The notes beneath the pieces are model-generated. The model was not told where the DNA came from. It ran no database searches and worked only from the letters and a program-made list of their open reading frames with translations. This document shows, in pieces, positions 18,518 to 26,714 of a DNA stretch of 64,000 bases (within the stretch, counting starts at the first letter, position 1; each line of letters starts with the position of its first letter). This DNA comes from Paenibacillus sp. DMB20. Lineage in GTDB: Bacteria > Bacillota > Bacilli > Paenibacillales > Paenibacillaceae. The stretch lies in assembly GCF_000987955.1 (NCBI RefSeq), contig NZ_LAZU01000025.1, forward strand, positions 186,001-250,000. The letters are read 5' to 3'. A program made the position numbers and the translations under genes.

Positions 18518-18735
18518 GCGGTTTTTGGGAAAGGAATGGGCTAGGATTTGGAGATGCTGGAGCGGCTGCTCGAAAAACAGGAAGAGCAAAAACGTTCATG
18601 CATTGAATAAATCCCAAGCAGGACATAATAGGAAAGTCCGTACGATAGCAGACCTTGATCCGTCTGTTTAACGAAAGAGGGCAGTCGTTTAATATTTTCA
18701 CAACAGAAGGCAAGGGATGGTGACCGGAAGTGAAG

Positions 18736-19086
18736 ATGTTTTTGATAAAAATGATCGGGAACGGCGTGATCGTAGTCGGCTTGCTGATGCTGCTGGGCGA
18801 TGCGACATGGATCGGCGCACTAGGCACGGCTCTGGCCCTAACGGTTATTGCCTACATGTTTGGAGATTTGGTGGTTCTGCCACTAACGAATAATTGGATT
18901 GCAACCGCGGTGGATGGCGTTCTCGCGTTTATTCTGCTGTGGGGAATTTCCGGAACTGCGCTGTGGAACCATAGTCTCGGGGATATACTCGTGATTACGC
19001 TGGTGCTTGGCATGTTTGAATATTTCTTTCATTCCATGCTGTACCGGACCGATTATTTCAGAGGCGAGAGAAAAATTCGAATATAA
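18736..19086 (+). CDS. DUF2512 (YndM-like) small membrane protein
   Basis: A protein of about 116 residues with four membrane helices, matching the DUF2512/YndM family of Bacillales. Seen in it are GNGVIVVGLLMLLGD, a short GALGTALALTVIAYMFGDL helix, then LAFILLWG and LVITLVLGMFEYFFHSML, with a basic C-terminus. The function is unknown. ATG 18736 with GGAAG upstream is taken as start; GTG 18730 in the same frame is an alternative. It stands alone between the glpX terminator and a 12-bp-stem hairpin downstream. Confidence 0.75.
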   Translation: MFLIKMIGNGVIVVGLLMLLGDATWIGALGTALALTVIAYMFGDLVVLPLTNNWIATAVDGVLAFILLWGISGTALWNHSLGDILVITLVLGMFEYFFHSMLYRTDYFRGERKIRI

Positions 19087-19187
19087 GGCCCGCCTGCGGA
19101 TATGAAGAATTCAGAATCGGTGTTTACATTCCTGCTGCCTGTCATGGCCGGTAAGCGCGCAATATGAAGGACCGGTGCAGATAAGTG

Positions 19188-19247
19188 AGACCCGAAAGAC
19201 GTATACTTTGAAAAAAGTAATCTCTTTCGGGTCTTTGGCCTGTTTTT
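19188..19247 (+). terminator. Probable terminator after the DUF2512 gene
   Basis: A 12-bp perfect stem (AGACCCGAAAGA / TCTTTCGGGTCT) is followed by TTGGCCTGTTTTT. The T-run starts late, so termination strength is uncertain. Confidence 0.55.
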
Positions 19248-19277
19248 GCGCTGACTTTCCTTGGGTAAGGGCTTCCT

Positions 19278-19348
19278 TATATCGCAAGAAAAATTTCCGC
19301 TAAATGCGGTCTGTCTTCTGAGAAAATACGTCGATAGACGTTTTTCTT
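19278..19348 (+). repeat. 71-bp dispersed palindromic repeat, copy 1
   Basis: One of three full copies of a 71-bp element in this window (others at 58273-58343 and 58388-58458; a half copy at 42461-42546). It starts TATATCGCAAGAAAAA, ends GTTTTTCTT, and its ends are complementary (AAGAAAAAY / GTTTTTCTT). Inside are two small hairpins, CCGC-TAAAT-GCGG and ACGTC-GATA-GACGT, each next to a T-run on one strand, so it could act as a terminator in both directions. This copy overlaps the 3' end of the SGNH fragment, whose last residues it encodes. Confidence 0.85.
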
Positions 19349-19728
19349 ACATGGTTTAGGAATAAAGGATAAAAGTCCGTTTTAAATCGTATGCCATCCG
19401 AAGCATATGGGATCGCATTATTTTTGAAGATGGGCATTAAATCAATATAATTTACGTTTTCAGTTCTAGCCAGTTCTTGAAGAGACAGGTTATATTCCGG
19501 GATACGTTTATAGCTAGGCTCTTTGTTCAAGGCATCAACAGAAACAGGCGTAATTGACAAGATGTTTATTTTTGAATTCGGCAGCTTTTCCTTTATACCG
19601 GCAATTAATTGCGCATATTTGGCCATGAATTCTTTCTTGTCCGATATTTTGATATCATTGCTGCCAATCAGAATGAATATATGTTCGGGTTTTCGACTTG
19701 CCAGTTGATCCATATTAAGGAGAATCAA
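19300..19728 (-). pseudogene. SGNH/GDSL hydrolase fragment, N-terminus missing
   Basis: A 142-codon reading frame from TTG 19728 carries only the later part of an SGNH hydrolase. Block III is present (HIFILIGSNDIKI), followed by a typical middle (YAQLIAGIKEKLPNSKINIL). The N-terminal GDS block with the catalytic Ser is absent and cannot fit in the 200 bp before degV. The block V that should carry the catalytic His reads SDGIRFKTD, with Arg at that place. The frame is open further upstream without family similarity. The last 15 or so codons lie in the 71-bp repeat. This looks like a decayed remnant with no catalytic competence. Confidence 0.6.
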
Positions 19729-19927
19729 ATCCAGCGCATATCGCCAAAAATAAAGTGATTTAAGGGACCGGCCCAGGTACGATCCGTGGATATCCGATAT
19801 CTGTTTTGCATGCTCCTGATGCGTTTGCGTTCCGGATTTATCAAAAACACGGCAGCAGTGCGACCATATCCTGGCCGATATTGGCAGGTCCGGCTTATAA
19901 TTTCTTTCGGGATCGTTTAAGTTTTGG

Positions 19928-20785
19928 TCAATGGGGTTTCTTGGTATACATAAGGCCTACCGTTTGCGGGCCGCAGTGGCTGCATATGACGCAGCCGGCG
20001 GTTGAAATGCTGACCTTACGGGCGCCCGTCTTCTCCTGAAGAGCCTTTTGAAGCATGAGTGCTTCCGATTCAGCCATCGTATGTACAACAATAATGAGGT
20101 CATTATCCATATCCTGGACGTGTTCCAGCGCATTGGCCAGCATCTGGTCCAGGGCTTTCTCTTTCTTGCCGCGAACCTTGTAGGCCGGGGTCATGCTGCC
20201 GTTCACCACTTTGATCACCGGTCTGATCTTGAGCAAGCTTCCGATTAAATTTTGCATTCCGGAGCAGCGCCCGCCTTTATACAAGTAATCCAGCGTATCA
20301 ATAACAAATTCGCATTCCACCTGATCGACATAGCTGTTGAGTAAATCCACGATTTGCGGTATCGAAGCCCCTTCATTGGCCGCATTCACCGCTTTCATCA
20401 CAAGCAGGCCGATGCCGCAGGACAAATTGAGCGAATCAACGACCGTTACTTTGCCGGGGGGCATTTCTCCTGCGGCTATCAGCGCGTTTTGATAGGTGGA
20501 GGAAAGCTCGGACGAAAGGCTGATGTATAAAATATCCTCTCCCCGGTCCACATACGGTGAAAAAGCGGCGATAAAATCGGAAGGCGACGGTGCCGCAGTC
20601 TTCGGAAGGCTCCCTGTTTCTTCAACTTTTGCGTATAGCTCTACGGGAGTAATATCGACCCCGTCGCGTAAAGAGTCTTCCCCGAATACGACATACAACG
20701 GTATGATGCCGATGTCATGTTCTTCAATCCACGAGGATGGCAAGTCGCAGGTGCTGTCAGCAAATATTTTTATTTTTCCAGACAT
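19928..20785 (-). CDS. DegV-family fatty-acid-binding protein
   Basis: A 285-residue cytoplasmic protein of the DegV family, which bind a fatty acid between two domains; some members (FakB) present fatty acids to the FakA kinase. The N-terminal signature IKIFADSTCDLPSSW is clear, followed by SLPKTAAPSPSDF (the loop usually reading T-S-x-P-S), ILYISLSSELSSTYQ, and the C-terminal domain with YLYKGGRCSG. I chose ATG 20785 because AAGGGGA lies about 7 nt upstream; two earlier in-frame ATGs are too close to or before it. No fakA is adjacent, as is common for the B subunits. Confidence 0.88.
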   Translation of the reverse strand: MSGKIKIFADSTCDLPSSWIEEHDIGIIPLYVVFGEDSLRDGVDITPVELYAKVEETGSLPKTAAPSPSDFIAAFSPYVDRGEDILYISLSSELSSTYQNALIAAGEMPPGKVTVVDSLNLSCGIGLLVMKAVNAANEGASIPQIVDLLNSYVDQVECEFVIDTLDYLYKGGRCSGMQNLIGSLLKIRPVIKVVNGSMTPAYKVRGKKEKALDQMLANALEHVQDMDNDLIIVVHTMAESEALMLQKALQEKTGARKVSISTAGCVICSHCGPQTVGLMYTKKPH

Positions 20786-20853
20786 GTACATTCCCCTTAG
20801 TTCTTTCAAATTCCTTTTATTATATCAAGGTTGGATATGTTTTCAAAGAAAAG

Positions 20854-20899
20854 AAAAAAGCCCTGGATTGAAACAAATTCTTCAACCGTGGGCTTTTTT
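20854..20899 (-). terminator. Intrinsic terminator of the J-domain gene
   Basis: AAAAAAGCCC / GGGCTTTTTT arms with an inner TTGAA/TTCAA stem. It ends the minus-strand transcript from 21833. Confidence 0.8.
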
Positions 20900-20915
20900 C
20901 GCGAAGGGGGGCAGA

Positions 20916-21833
20916 TCAAGGTTTTTTTGCCTCTTCCAGATACCGCTTGATGAAAGCGAGGGCGTTGGCTTCGTTCTCCGCTTCTCCGCGGATCCCGGCC
21001 ATCATTTCCTTTTTCGCGATCGGCAGTTCTTCGCTAAGAGGGCTTTTCATAATGTCCACGGCGTATGTCTTTTCAACCGTGTCCCCTCCCAGCTTGGTCT
21101 TCCTGAGCATATCGGGTGACACCAGTGATTTCAATTCGCCTTCCAGCTCGGGTTCCAGACTCCGCACGATGCCCTGATTGCCCGTCCAGTTAAATGCCGT
21201 CTCGTCCATGATGTACAGATCCGGACGCTCGGTGGTTAGGATGAGCAGCGCTTTTTGAAGAAGAGCCGCATCGTTCGGATTGTTCGAATCCAGCGGAGGT
21301 ACATAGGTCACGTTAATGCTTACCCGTTTCCATTCCGGAAACTGTGCCAGAATGGCATCTTCCAGCGGCTTCATGTCCTGGCTGCCGTCAGGGGTCATAA
21401 AAGCACCCAGAAACATCACCGACAAATCGACCGGCGGAAGCTTGGCGAGTCTTTCTTGTTCGGCCCGGTGATTGAATATGCTGATGATGATATAAACGAT
21501 AACGCCGATGAGGGCAAGGGCCCCAAGCAAATGGTATCTATAATAACGGAAGAAATGCTCCGTCTTTTCGGCGGTTCCGGCCAGTCCCTTGAATTTGCCG
21601 TACTTTTTACGGCTTATTTCTTCAAGCGATCTCCGCTTTTCCTCATCCAAAATATAATTGTAGGCCTGGGTAGCTTCGGCAAAGCGCTTTTCAATCTCCT
21701 CGGACTTATCCGGGCTGCGCCGCTGTTCGGAACGGGCCTGACGCATGAGCAGGGTGTAGCGGTCCTCAAGCTCTTCCCGGGTGGCCGTTTCAGGAAGGCC
21801 GAGCTTCTCATACGCTTCTTTCATCTGATCCAT
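20916..21833 (-). CDS. Membrane-anchored J-domain-like protein
   Basis: About 305 residues. Residues 1-65 resemble a DnaJ J-domain (MKEAYEKLGLPETATREELE, then FAEATQAYNYILDEEKRR), but the HPD tripeptide that activates DnaK is not present; RRSPDK lies roughly there. A single membrane helix follows near residue 100 (LLGALALIGVIVYIIISIF), and the C-terminal half is extracellular with alpha/beta character and no recognised domain (DLSVMFLGAFMTPDGSQDMK). Similar proteins are annotated as J-domain proteins in paenibacilli without known function. ATG 21833 is chosen for its AGGTGA about 7 nt upstream. Confidence 0.7.
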   Translation of the reverse strand: MDQMKEAYEKLGLPETATREELEDRYTLLMRQARSEQRRSPDKSEEIEKRFAEATQAYNYILDEEKRRSLEEISRKKYGKFKGLAGTAEKTEHFFRYYRYHLLGALALIGVIVYIIISIFNHRAEQERLAKLPPVDLSVMFLGAFMTPDGSQDMKPLEDAILAQFPEWKRVSINVTYVPPLDSNNPNDAALLQKALLILTTERPDLYIMDETAFNWTGNQGIVRSLEPELEGELKSLVSPDMLRKTKLGGDTVEKTYAVDIMKSPLSEELPIAKKEMMAGIRGEAENEANALAFIKRYLEEAKKP

Positions 21834-22036
21834 GAGCAAGTCACCTCTTCTATAACTGTGAGAGTTTCCTAGTTACCAGTATAAAGCCTAACTGCATTCG
21901 GATACAATCGAATTAACGACACACGGCCAGCAGTATAATTTTGTGATTTTTTTTTAGCCAAATAGCTGACATGAGGTTCAGTTTTTATAAGAGACAAGCA
22001 TATGAATAGACATTCCTATTTTTGGGAGTGTTCATC

Positions 22037-22639
22037 ATGCGAATTTTTTTAAAGTATTTCATTATGGTATTCGGCAGCGTGCTAATCGGGATCGGGACCA
22101 ACGCATTCCTCGTCCCGCACAAGGTGCTGGATGGAGGAATTATCGGCATCGCGCTGATCGCGAATTATGTACTGGACATGCACATCGGTTTTGTCATCAT
22201 TTTATGCAGCGTTCCGATCTTCCTGGCGGCCTGGCTTCTGAACAGGGAAATTTTTTATAACAGCCTCACAGGGATGCTCATTTCCTCGTTTATGATCGAT
22301 TTGCTGTCTCCGCTGCAATCTTCCTTCCGCGAATTTGACTGGCTCGGGGCTATTCCGAGCGCAGCCGCCGGAGGATTCCTGATCGGGATGGGGCTCGGCC
22401 TTATGCTTCGTTTTGAGACAAGCACGGGCGGAACCGATTTACTGGCGCATTTCATATCCAAGTCCGTGCCGCTCAATGTTGGTTTTATTATTTTGCTGAT
22501 GGATGCGGTGATTATCGGCGTTGGCGGCTTTCTTCTTACATGGGAGACCTTTGTCCAATCGCTGTTCACCATTGCGGCCGGCGGGCTGGCGACGGGGCTT
22601 TGCACCCTCAAGCATGGGTCCGAAAAAAATAATTCGTAG
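22037..22639 (+). CDS. YitT/DUF161-family membrane protein
   Basis: A 200-residue protein with about five membrane helices. The family signature is clear: GIGTNAFLVPHKVLDGGIIG in the first loop, LNREIFYNSLTGMLISS, and FETSTGGTDLLAHFI in the later conserved block. The function of YitT proteins is not established. The C-terminal cytoplasmic DUF2179 domain of longer relatives is missing, so this is a short member ending after helix 5 with GSEKNNS. ATG 22037 has GGGAG 8 nt upstream; TTG 22022 in frame lacks one. Confidence 0.85.
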   Translation: MRIFLKYFIMVFGSVLIGIGTNAFLVPHKVLDGGIIGIALIANYVLDMHIGFVIILCSVPIFLAAWLLNREIFYNSLTGMLISSFMIDLLSPLQSSFREFDWLGAIPSAAAGGFLIGMGLGLMLRFETSTGGTDLLAHFISKSVPLNVGFIILLMDAVIIGVGGFLLTWETFVQSLFTIAAGGLATGLCTLKHGSEKNNS

Positions 22640-22673
22640 CAGAAGCGATAAAAAAGGGAAGTTCAGTCCAATT

Positions 22674-22712
22674 AATAAAACGGCAGCCCAAGCATGGGAA
22701 CTCGGACTGCCG
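22674..22712 (-). terminator. Intrinsic terminator of the kdgK-eda operon
   Basis: CGGCAG / CTGCCG arms with further inner pairing, followed on the minus strand by TTTTATTAATT. Confidence 0.75.
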
Positions 22713-22727
22713 CTGTTGTTTGATTTC

Positions 22728-23393
22728 TTATGATCGCTTTGCGGCCTTGAAAGCCTGGACGTATGCCCTGGCTTTTTCCGCTATGGAATCGTAGTTCCCG
22801 GTCTTGACCGCTTCTTTGGTCAGGTCTGAACCGATGCCGACCGCAAAGGCGCCCGCCGCGATCCATTCGCCGAGGTTGTCCAGGTTCACGCCGCCGGTAG
22901 GCATAATATTCGCCTGCGGCAGGGGCCCCCGCATGGAAGGAATGACGGAAGGCGAATAAAGGTTCCCCGGAAAGAGCTTGACCACATCCACGCCGAGCTC
23001 GAGGGATGCCACAATGTCGTGAACCGTAACGGCCCCGGGCATAACCGGAACCCGGTACCGGTTGCACAGTTGAATCGTTTCGCGGTTGAAACTTGGTGCC
23101 ACAACAAATTCGGCGCCCGCAAGAATCGTGAGTCTTGCGGTCTCGGCATCAAGGACCGTCCCGGCTCCGATGATTGCATAATCGTCCGCTCCCGGCTCCG
23201 AGGACGAATAGGCTTTGGACAAAGCTGTAATCGCTTCGGTTGCGAATGGGACGGTCATCGTGATTTCAATGACTTTGATGCCGCCTTCAATAGCTTTTTC
23301 GGCCATGCGGACGACTTCTTCCGGCGAGTCCCCCCGCAGAACGGCAACAACGCCGGCGTCATGGATTTGCTGGATCAGTTTCAGTTTTCTCAT
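22728..23393 (-). CDS. eda: KDPG / 4-hydroxy-2-oxoglutarate aldolase
   Basis: A 221-residue class I aldolase that splits 2-keto-3-deoxy-6-phosphogluconate into pyruvate and glyceraldehyde-3-phosphate. Family motifs are clear: VVAVLRGDSPEE, IKVIEITMTVP, AGAEFVVAPSFN, MPGAVTVHDI, and VKLFPGNL with the Schiff-base lysine, then MPTGGVNLDN. GGGGAGAG lies before ATG 23393. It is the second gene of a unit with the KDG kinase 96 bp upstream, so together they take 2-keto-3-deoxygluconate, a product of uronate (pectin, alginate) breakdown, to central metabolism. Confidence 0.93.
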   Translation of the reverse strand: MRKLKLIQQIHDAGVVAVLRGDSPEEVVRMAEKAIEGGIKVIEITMTVPFATEAITALSKAYSSSEPGADDYAIIGAGTVLDAETARLTILAGAEFVVAPSFNRETIQLCNRYRVPVMPGAVTVHDIVASLELGVDVVKLFPGNLYSPSVIPSMRGPLPQANIMPTGGVNLDNLGEWIAAGAFAVGIGSDLTKEAVKTGNYDSIAEKARAYVQAFKAAKRS

Positions 23394-23489
23394 GATTTTT
23401 TCTCTCCCCGTTCCCTGGTTTTTTAGCGTATTTGTCTCATGGTTGCATGTTAAAAAGATCGGGCTTCGGCATGCTTCCGAATATCCTCT

Positions 23490-24455
23490 TTAACGCTCGA
23501 TATGTCCGGCATTGCCCCGGCGAAGCTCCACTTCATCCCAAGTGGGCAGCGCTTCCCAATCCCCGGGCGCCTCAATCACCATGGAACCTGTCAGACCGGC
23601 AAGCCGGAGCGCGTCCTCCGGCGAATATCCTTTGGACAGTCCCGCAAGAAACCCGGCGCAAAAACCATCCCCGGCCCCGACGGTATCCACGACGTTGTCG
23701 ACCAGGTCGAAGGGAACCGAGTACAATTCATTCTGTTTGACGATGACATTGCTGCCGTTGTAACTTTTTACAATCGTCAATGCGTCAAGCCGGCGAAGGC
23801 GGTCGAATATATCTTGATCGTCGTCACTCTGATATAACAGTCGGCATTCGTCATATCCCGGAAGGAAATAGTCGCAGGACTGCGCCAGCTCGAGCAGGAC
23901 GGGGCGGGCCTCCTCGATCGTCCACAGCTTCAGGCGGAGATTCGGATCGAAGCTGATTTTGACACCGTTTTCTTTACATAGCGCGATAACGCGGCGAATC
24001 GTATCCAGGCAACCGGCACTCAATGCAGCTGTAATTCCCGTAAAATGCACGATTCTTGCATCGGCAATATAACTCGCATCGACAAGGTCGGGAGTCATTT
24101 GGCTTGCGGCAGAGCCCGCACGATAGTAATACACGGAAGATTTGCCTCTGACCGATTGCCGCAGCATCAGTCCGGTTGGTGCCGCGTCGGTATAACGGAC
24201 CCGCGACACATCAACCCCTTCACCCCGAAGCGCTTTCACGATGCCCTGCGCAATCGGGTCACGGCCGAGCTGCCCGAACCATCCGGCTGTGCATCCTAAC
24301 CTGGCCAGCCCAATGGCCAGATTGCTTTCCGCCCCTCCGAACGATTGGGCCATGCTTCCGCCCTGGCCGATCCCCTTAGGGCCTTCCGGATAGAAGAGTC
24401 CCATGGATTCCCCGAAAGTAATAACATCAAATGAACGGCTATGATCTATGGACAT
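23490..24455 (-). CDS. kdgK: 2-dehydro-3-deoxygluconokinase (PfkB family)
   Basis: A 321-residue sugar kinase that phosphorylates 2-keto-3-deoxygluconate with ATP. It has the PfkB N-terminal block (FGGAESNLAIGLARLG), the KDG-kinase-like substrate region (KSSVYYYRAGSAAS), KISFDPNLRLKLW, and the PfkB C-terminal signature DTVGAGDGFCAGF carrying the catalytic Asp. Pairing with eda supports the substrate. No isomerase, dehydratase or kdgR lies nearby, so the upstream steps are encoded elsewhere. The start ATG 24455 has GGAGGCACCTGT upstream, with acceptable spacing. Confidence 0.92.
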   Translation of the reverse strand: MSIDHSRSFDVITFGESMGLFYPEGPKGIGQGGSMAQSFGGAESNLAIGLARLGCTAGWFGQLGRDPIAQGIVKALRGEGVDVSRVRYTDAAPTGLMLRQSVRGKSSVYYYRAGSAASQMTPDLVDASYIADARIVHFTGITAALSAGCLDTIRRVIALCKENGVKISFDPNLRLKLWTIEEARPVLLELAQSCDYFLPGYDECRLLYQSDDDQDIFDRLRRLDALTIVKSYNGSNVIVKQNELYSVPFDLVDNVVDTVGAGDGFCAGFLAGLSKGYSPEDALRLAGLTGSMVIEAPGDWEALPTWDEVELRRGNAGHIER

Positions 24456-25009
24456 ACAGGTGCCTCCTCACACATTCTTGCTCTTTATTTTCACTTTACC
24501 TTTCTGCAGGAAAGAACTCAATGATAAAAAACGCGATTTAGCGAAAGGTCATCATTAGGCACGGCATGCACTTTTTTGACGTGGGAAATAATGGGTGATT
24601 TGTGGCGCTGGAAATCGCGAAAGGATCGTTCGGAGATTTTAAAGGGAGGTTTTCAAAAGGCCGCTCTGCATGCGAATTATAAAAAAAGCGAGGCTGACTT
24701 GGAGATGCTCGGCCTTGCGCTGCAACGGAGCAGGCAAAGCAGCAGTACGGGGGAACGGAAAACAGGCTCAACCAGTTGCTAACCGAAGCGAAGCCCCTGC
24801 TCCAGCCAAAAAAGAGCTAGCCCAAGGTCATATTTGCATTTTCGCCCGAATAGGATATTTTTGTGTACCAAGGAGCAGGGGATGAGGGCAGCATTCAGAA
24901 GCCGGTGGCAGCCGGCTTCCGAAATGGCAATAGCCTGTTGGTCTATGGGCGGATGATTAATTGCTTCCAGTCAAGGATAAGAAATAGATTGATTCGGGAC
25001 GAATAATCT
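24456..25009. other. Gene-poor region between kdgK and the small toxin
   Basis: No convincing gene is seen in about 550 bp. Short open frames on both strands lack ribosome sites and family similarity. A GAAGCCGG / CCGGCTTC hairpin lies at 24898-24919 without a T-tract. The kdgK promoter must lie in the first part. Base composition is lower in G+C than the flanks, which fits decayed or RNA-coding sequence. Confidence 0.4.
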
Positions 25010-25020
25010 CTATTTCTTAT
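24977..25020 (-). terminator. Long hairpin at the 3' end of the toxin gene
   Basis: A 12-bp perfect inverted repeat, ATAAGAAATAGA / TCTATTTCTTAT, extends inward through GATT-rich pairing to about 20 bp and spans the toxin stop codon. It lacks a U-tract, so it may protect the mRNA 3' end or end transcription weakly. Confidence 0.55.
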
Positions 25021-25093
25021 TATGAAAAGCAAGCATCGATACAACCAAGGTGGCGAACGAAATCATCAGGGTCAGCGCTTCATTCACGCCCAT
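25010..25093 (-). CDS. 27-residue holin-like toxin (type I toxin candidate)
   Basis: A tiny membrane peptide, MGVNEALTLMISFATLVVS then MLAFHNKK: a short polar start, one hydrophobic helix and a basic tail. This is the pattern of the Bacillales putative holin-like toxins (M-x-V-x-E-x-L-x-L-M-I-x-F, related to BsrG/TxpA type I toxins), although the hydrophobic part is shorter than usual. GGAGGTGAGAACC precedes ATG 25093, an excellent ribosome site. The 5' leader contains the palindrome GACCAGCTGGTC, the stop codon lies in a long hairpin, and an orphan plus-strand terminator lies nearby. An RNA antitoxin is expected but not proven. Confidence 0.65.
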   Translation of the reverse strand: MGVNEALTLMISFATLVVSMLAFHNKK

Positions 25094-25120
25094 GGTTCTC
25101 ACCTCCTGTTCTGCCGCTCC

Positions 25121-25167
25121 CTGACCAGCTGGTCTATTGTAATATATAATATGCCAAATGCTTACAA
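25121..25167. promoter_or_regulatory. Candidate back-to-back promoters at the toxin locus
   Basis: Minus strand: TTGTAA (25167-25162), 17 bp, TATTAC (25144-25139) would transcribe the toxin. Plus strand: CTGACC (25121-25126), 18 bp, TATAAT (25145-25150) would transcribe rightward to the terminator at 25290-25327, giving an RNA of about 170 nt. Both are predictions from sequence only. Confidence 0.35.
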
Positions 25168-25289
25168 AAAAAGAACTATTTTCAGGAAACGCTTTCACAA
25201 TATGTTCAACATTTAAACGAATGACCTCGTTGAAAGCATGTCAATAGACGTTTTTTTGGCAATCTCCGGAGGATTTATTGTTTTTCATT

Positions 25290-25327
25290 CAAGAAGCTTG
25301 TGCCGGACCGGGACAGGCTTCTTTTTT
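25290..25327 (+). terminator. Plus-strand terminator with no upstream gene
   Basis: AGAAGC..CC / GG..GCTTCT arms followed by T6. No plus-strand gene lies upstream for more than 2 kb, so it may end a small RNA from the toxin locus or insulate the gntR promoter. Confidence 0.6.
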
Positions 25328-25346
25328 GTTCGATTGTGATATAGTA

Positions 25347-25361
25347 AATATCAGTGATATT
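25347..25361 (+). promoter_or_regulatory. Palindromic operator before the GntR/LacI repressor gene
   Basis: A perfect 15-bp palindrome, AATATCAGTGATATT, lies just downstream of a TATAGT (25340-25345, -10-like) and 28 bp before the repressor start. Similar half-sites recur before the alpha-mannosidase gene, suggesting autoregulation and a shared regulon. Confidence 0.5.
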
Positions 25362-25388
25362 TGGAAGGAAGGCAGGCATGACTAACAG

Positions 25389-26552
25389 ATGAACAAGAGG
25401 TCGGGAAAGCTGTTTGAACAGATGAAAGAGCAGGTGATCGGGATTATCCTGGAGCGGGGATTAAAACCGCATGATCCCATACCTTCCGAAGGGGAGCTTG
25501 CGAGCCGTTTCGGGGTCAGCCGAATGACCGGGAAGCTTGCGCTGCAGGCGCTGCAGGAGGATGGGATCGTATATCGGCTGCCGAGACGGGGTACCTTTTT
25601 GGCGGATGTGGAGCCGGACGAGTTGAGACAGCTGACCGGTGCCAGGCAGGCCGGCGAGGACTCCCTTTACGGACGCTCCGGCAATTATATCGCCCTGATC
25701 GTTCCGGGGATTGATGATTACATCGGCAAGATGATGACTTCAATCGAGCAGGCCGCCAAGCGGGAAGGAATTCATATGATCGTCAAGATAGCGAAGGATG
25801 AGTCTGCGGAAGCGGAAGTTGTGCGCAGTCTTTCAAACCAGAATGAGATATCCGGCATATTGTTGTTTCCCGTGGACCGTAAAATTTGCGGAGACCATCT
25901 CCTGAGGCTGAAGCTGCAGAAATATCCCATCGTGATCCTGGACCGGCAGTTCAATGAAATCGATTTTGACAGCGTGAGCCATGATCATTATAAGGGCGCT
26001 TATGAAATGACCTCCTATCTATTGGGCCTGGGCCATCGCGAAATTGGATTTGTGACGAACCATGTGCATAGGGTAAAGAGCAGGGAGGAACGGTATCAGG
26101 GTTACCTGGATGCGCTTATGGCCGGCAAGGTGGACATACAAACCGACAGGATTCTATTTCTGGAGGAGGACGGGAAAACCGGGGAGGGCACAGACGATAA
26201 TCCGGCAGGCAAAAGTCTCCTTCAATCGTATTTGGCATCAAACCGCAAGCTCACGGCGGTATTTTGCTCGGACGACTATCTGGCCATGTCGGTTATGGGG
26301 ACAGCGCTTAAATTAGGGCTGCGCGTGCCGGAAGAGCTGTCGATAGCGGGTTTTTCCAACCATAGCGTATTGGAATACGCGCCCGTCAGCATGACCACGG
26401 TTGCCCAGCCGATGGAGCAATTTGGCGAATGGGCTGTCCGGCTGCTCTTGAATCGTCTCATGAATCCGGATGCGAGGCCATCCACCAAGAGGTTGGAAAC
26501 CATAGGAATACTTAGAGATTCGACGACGCCGCCGGTAAATCTGCAGGTTTAA
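25389..26552 (+). CDS. GntR-type repressor with LacI-like sugar-binding domain
   Basis: A 387-residue AraR-like repressor. Residues 1-75 are a GntR winged helix (PIPSEGELASRFGVSRMT, then YRLPRRGTFLA). Residues 95-380 are a LacI/periplasmic-binding effector domain (GLGHREIGFVTN, AVFCSDDYLAMSVMG, LSIAGFSNHSVLEYAPVSMT). It should bind DNA and release it on binding a sugar. The next gene is an alpha-mannosidase with matching operator-like sites in its promoter, so a mannoside effector is likely. The start at ATG 25389 is supported by family alignment but its ribosome site (GGAAGG/GGCAGG) is rather far; a 4-codon reading ATG-TGA begins at 25379. Confidence 0.88.
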   Translation: MNKRSGKLFEQMKEQVIGIILERGLKPHDPIPSEGELASRFGVSRMTGKLALQALQEDGIVYRLPRRGTFLADVEPDELRQLTGARQAGEDSLYGRSGNYIALIVPGIDDYIGKMMTSIEQAAKREGIHMIVKIAKDESAEAEVVRSLSNQNEISGILLFPVDRKICGDHLLRLKLQKYPIVILDRQFNEIDFDSVSHDHYKGAYEMTSYLLGLGHREIGFVTNHVHRVKSREERYQGYLDALMAGKVDIQTDRILFLEEDGKTGEGTDDNPAGKSLLQSYLASNRKLTAVFCSDDYLAMSVMGTALKLGLRVPEELSIAGFSNHSVLEYAPVSMTTVAQPMEQFGEWAVRLLLNRLMNPDARPSTKRLETIGILRDSTTPPVNLQV

Positions 26553-26611
26553 TCGATATAACGGCCTTTTGTCCGCAGAAAACGGGATGAAGGGCTGTTT
26601 TTGCTTTTTTG

Positions 26612-26678
26612 TTGATATTTAAATGTGAATTTGATATCTAATCTGATATATTAATATCTGTATACGAAATAAATATCA
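26612..26678 (+). promoter_or_regulatory. Cluster of TGATAT/ATATCA operator-like sites before the alpha-mannosidase
   Basis: TGATATTT at 26613, TTGATATC at 26631, GATATATTAATATC at about 26645-26658 and AATATCAG at 26671 repeat the half-site of the gntR-type operator. A TATATT at 26647-26652 may be the -10 within the cluster. Such spacing would allow tight repression by the upstream regulator. Confidence 0.4.
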
Positions 26679-26714
26679 GAAATGACCATATTTCATGAAT
26701 TAGGAGGATTCATC

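Noticed and set aside
19728..19927. A full-length SGNH hydrolase extending upstream of 19728
   Set aside because: The upstream open frame has no GDS block, and only 200 bp remain before degV, too short for the missing N-terminus.
24576..24885. Short plus-strand frames after kdgK
   Set aside because: No ribosome site, no recognisable domain and unusual composition; left as a gene-poor region.
25220..25260. A further copy of the 71-bp repeat
   Set aside because: Only GTCAATAGACGTTTTTTT resembles its right end; the rest does not match, so it may be chance or a remnant.
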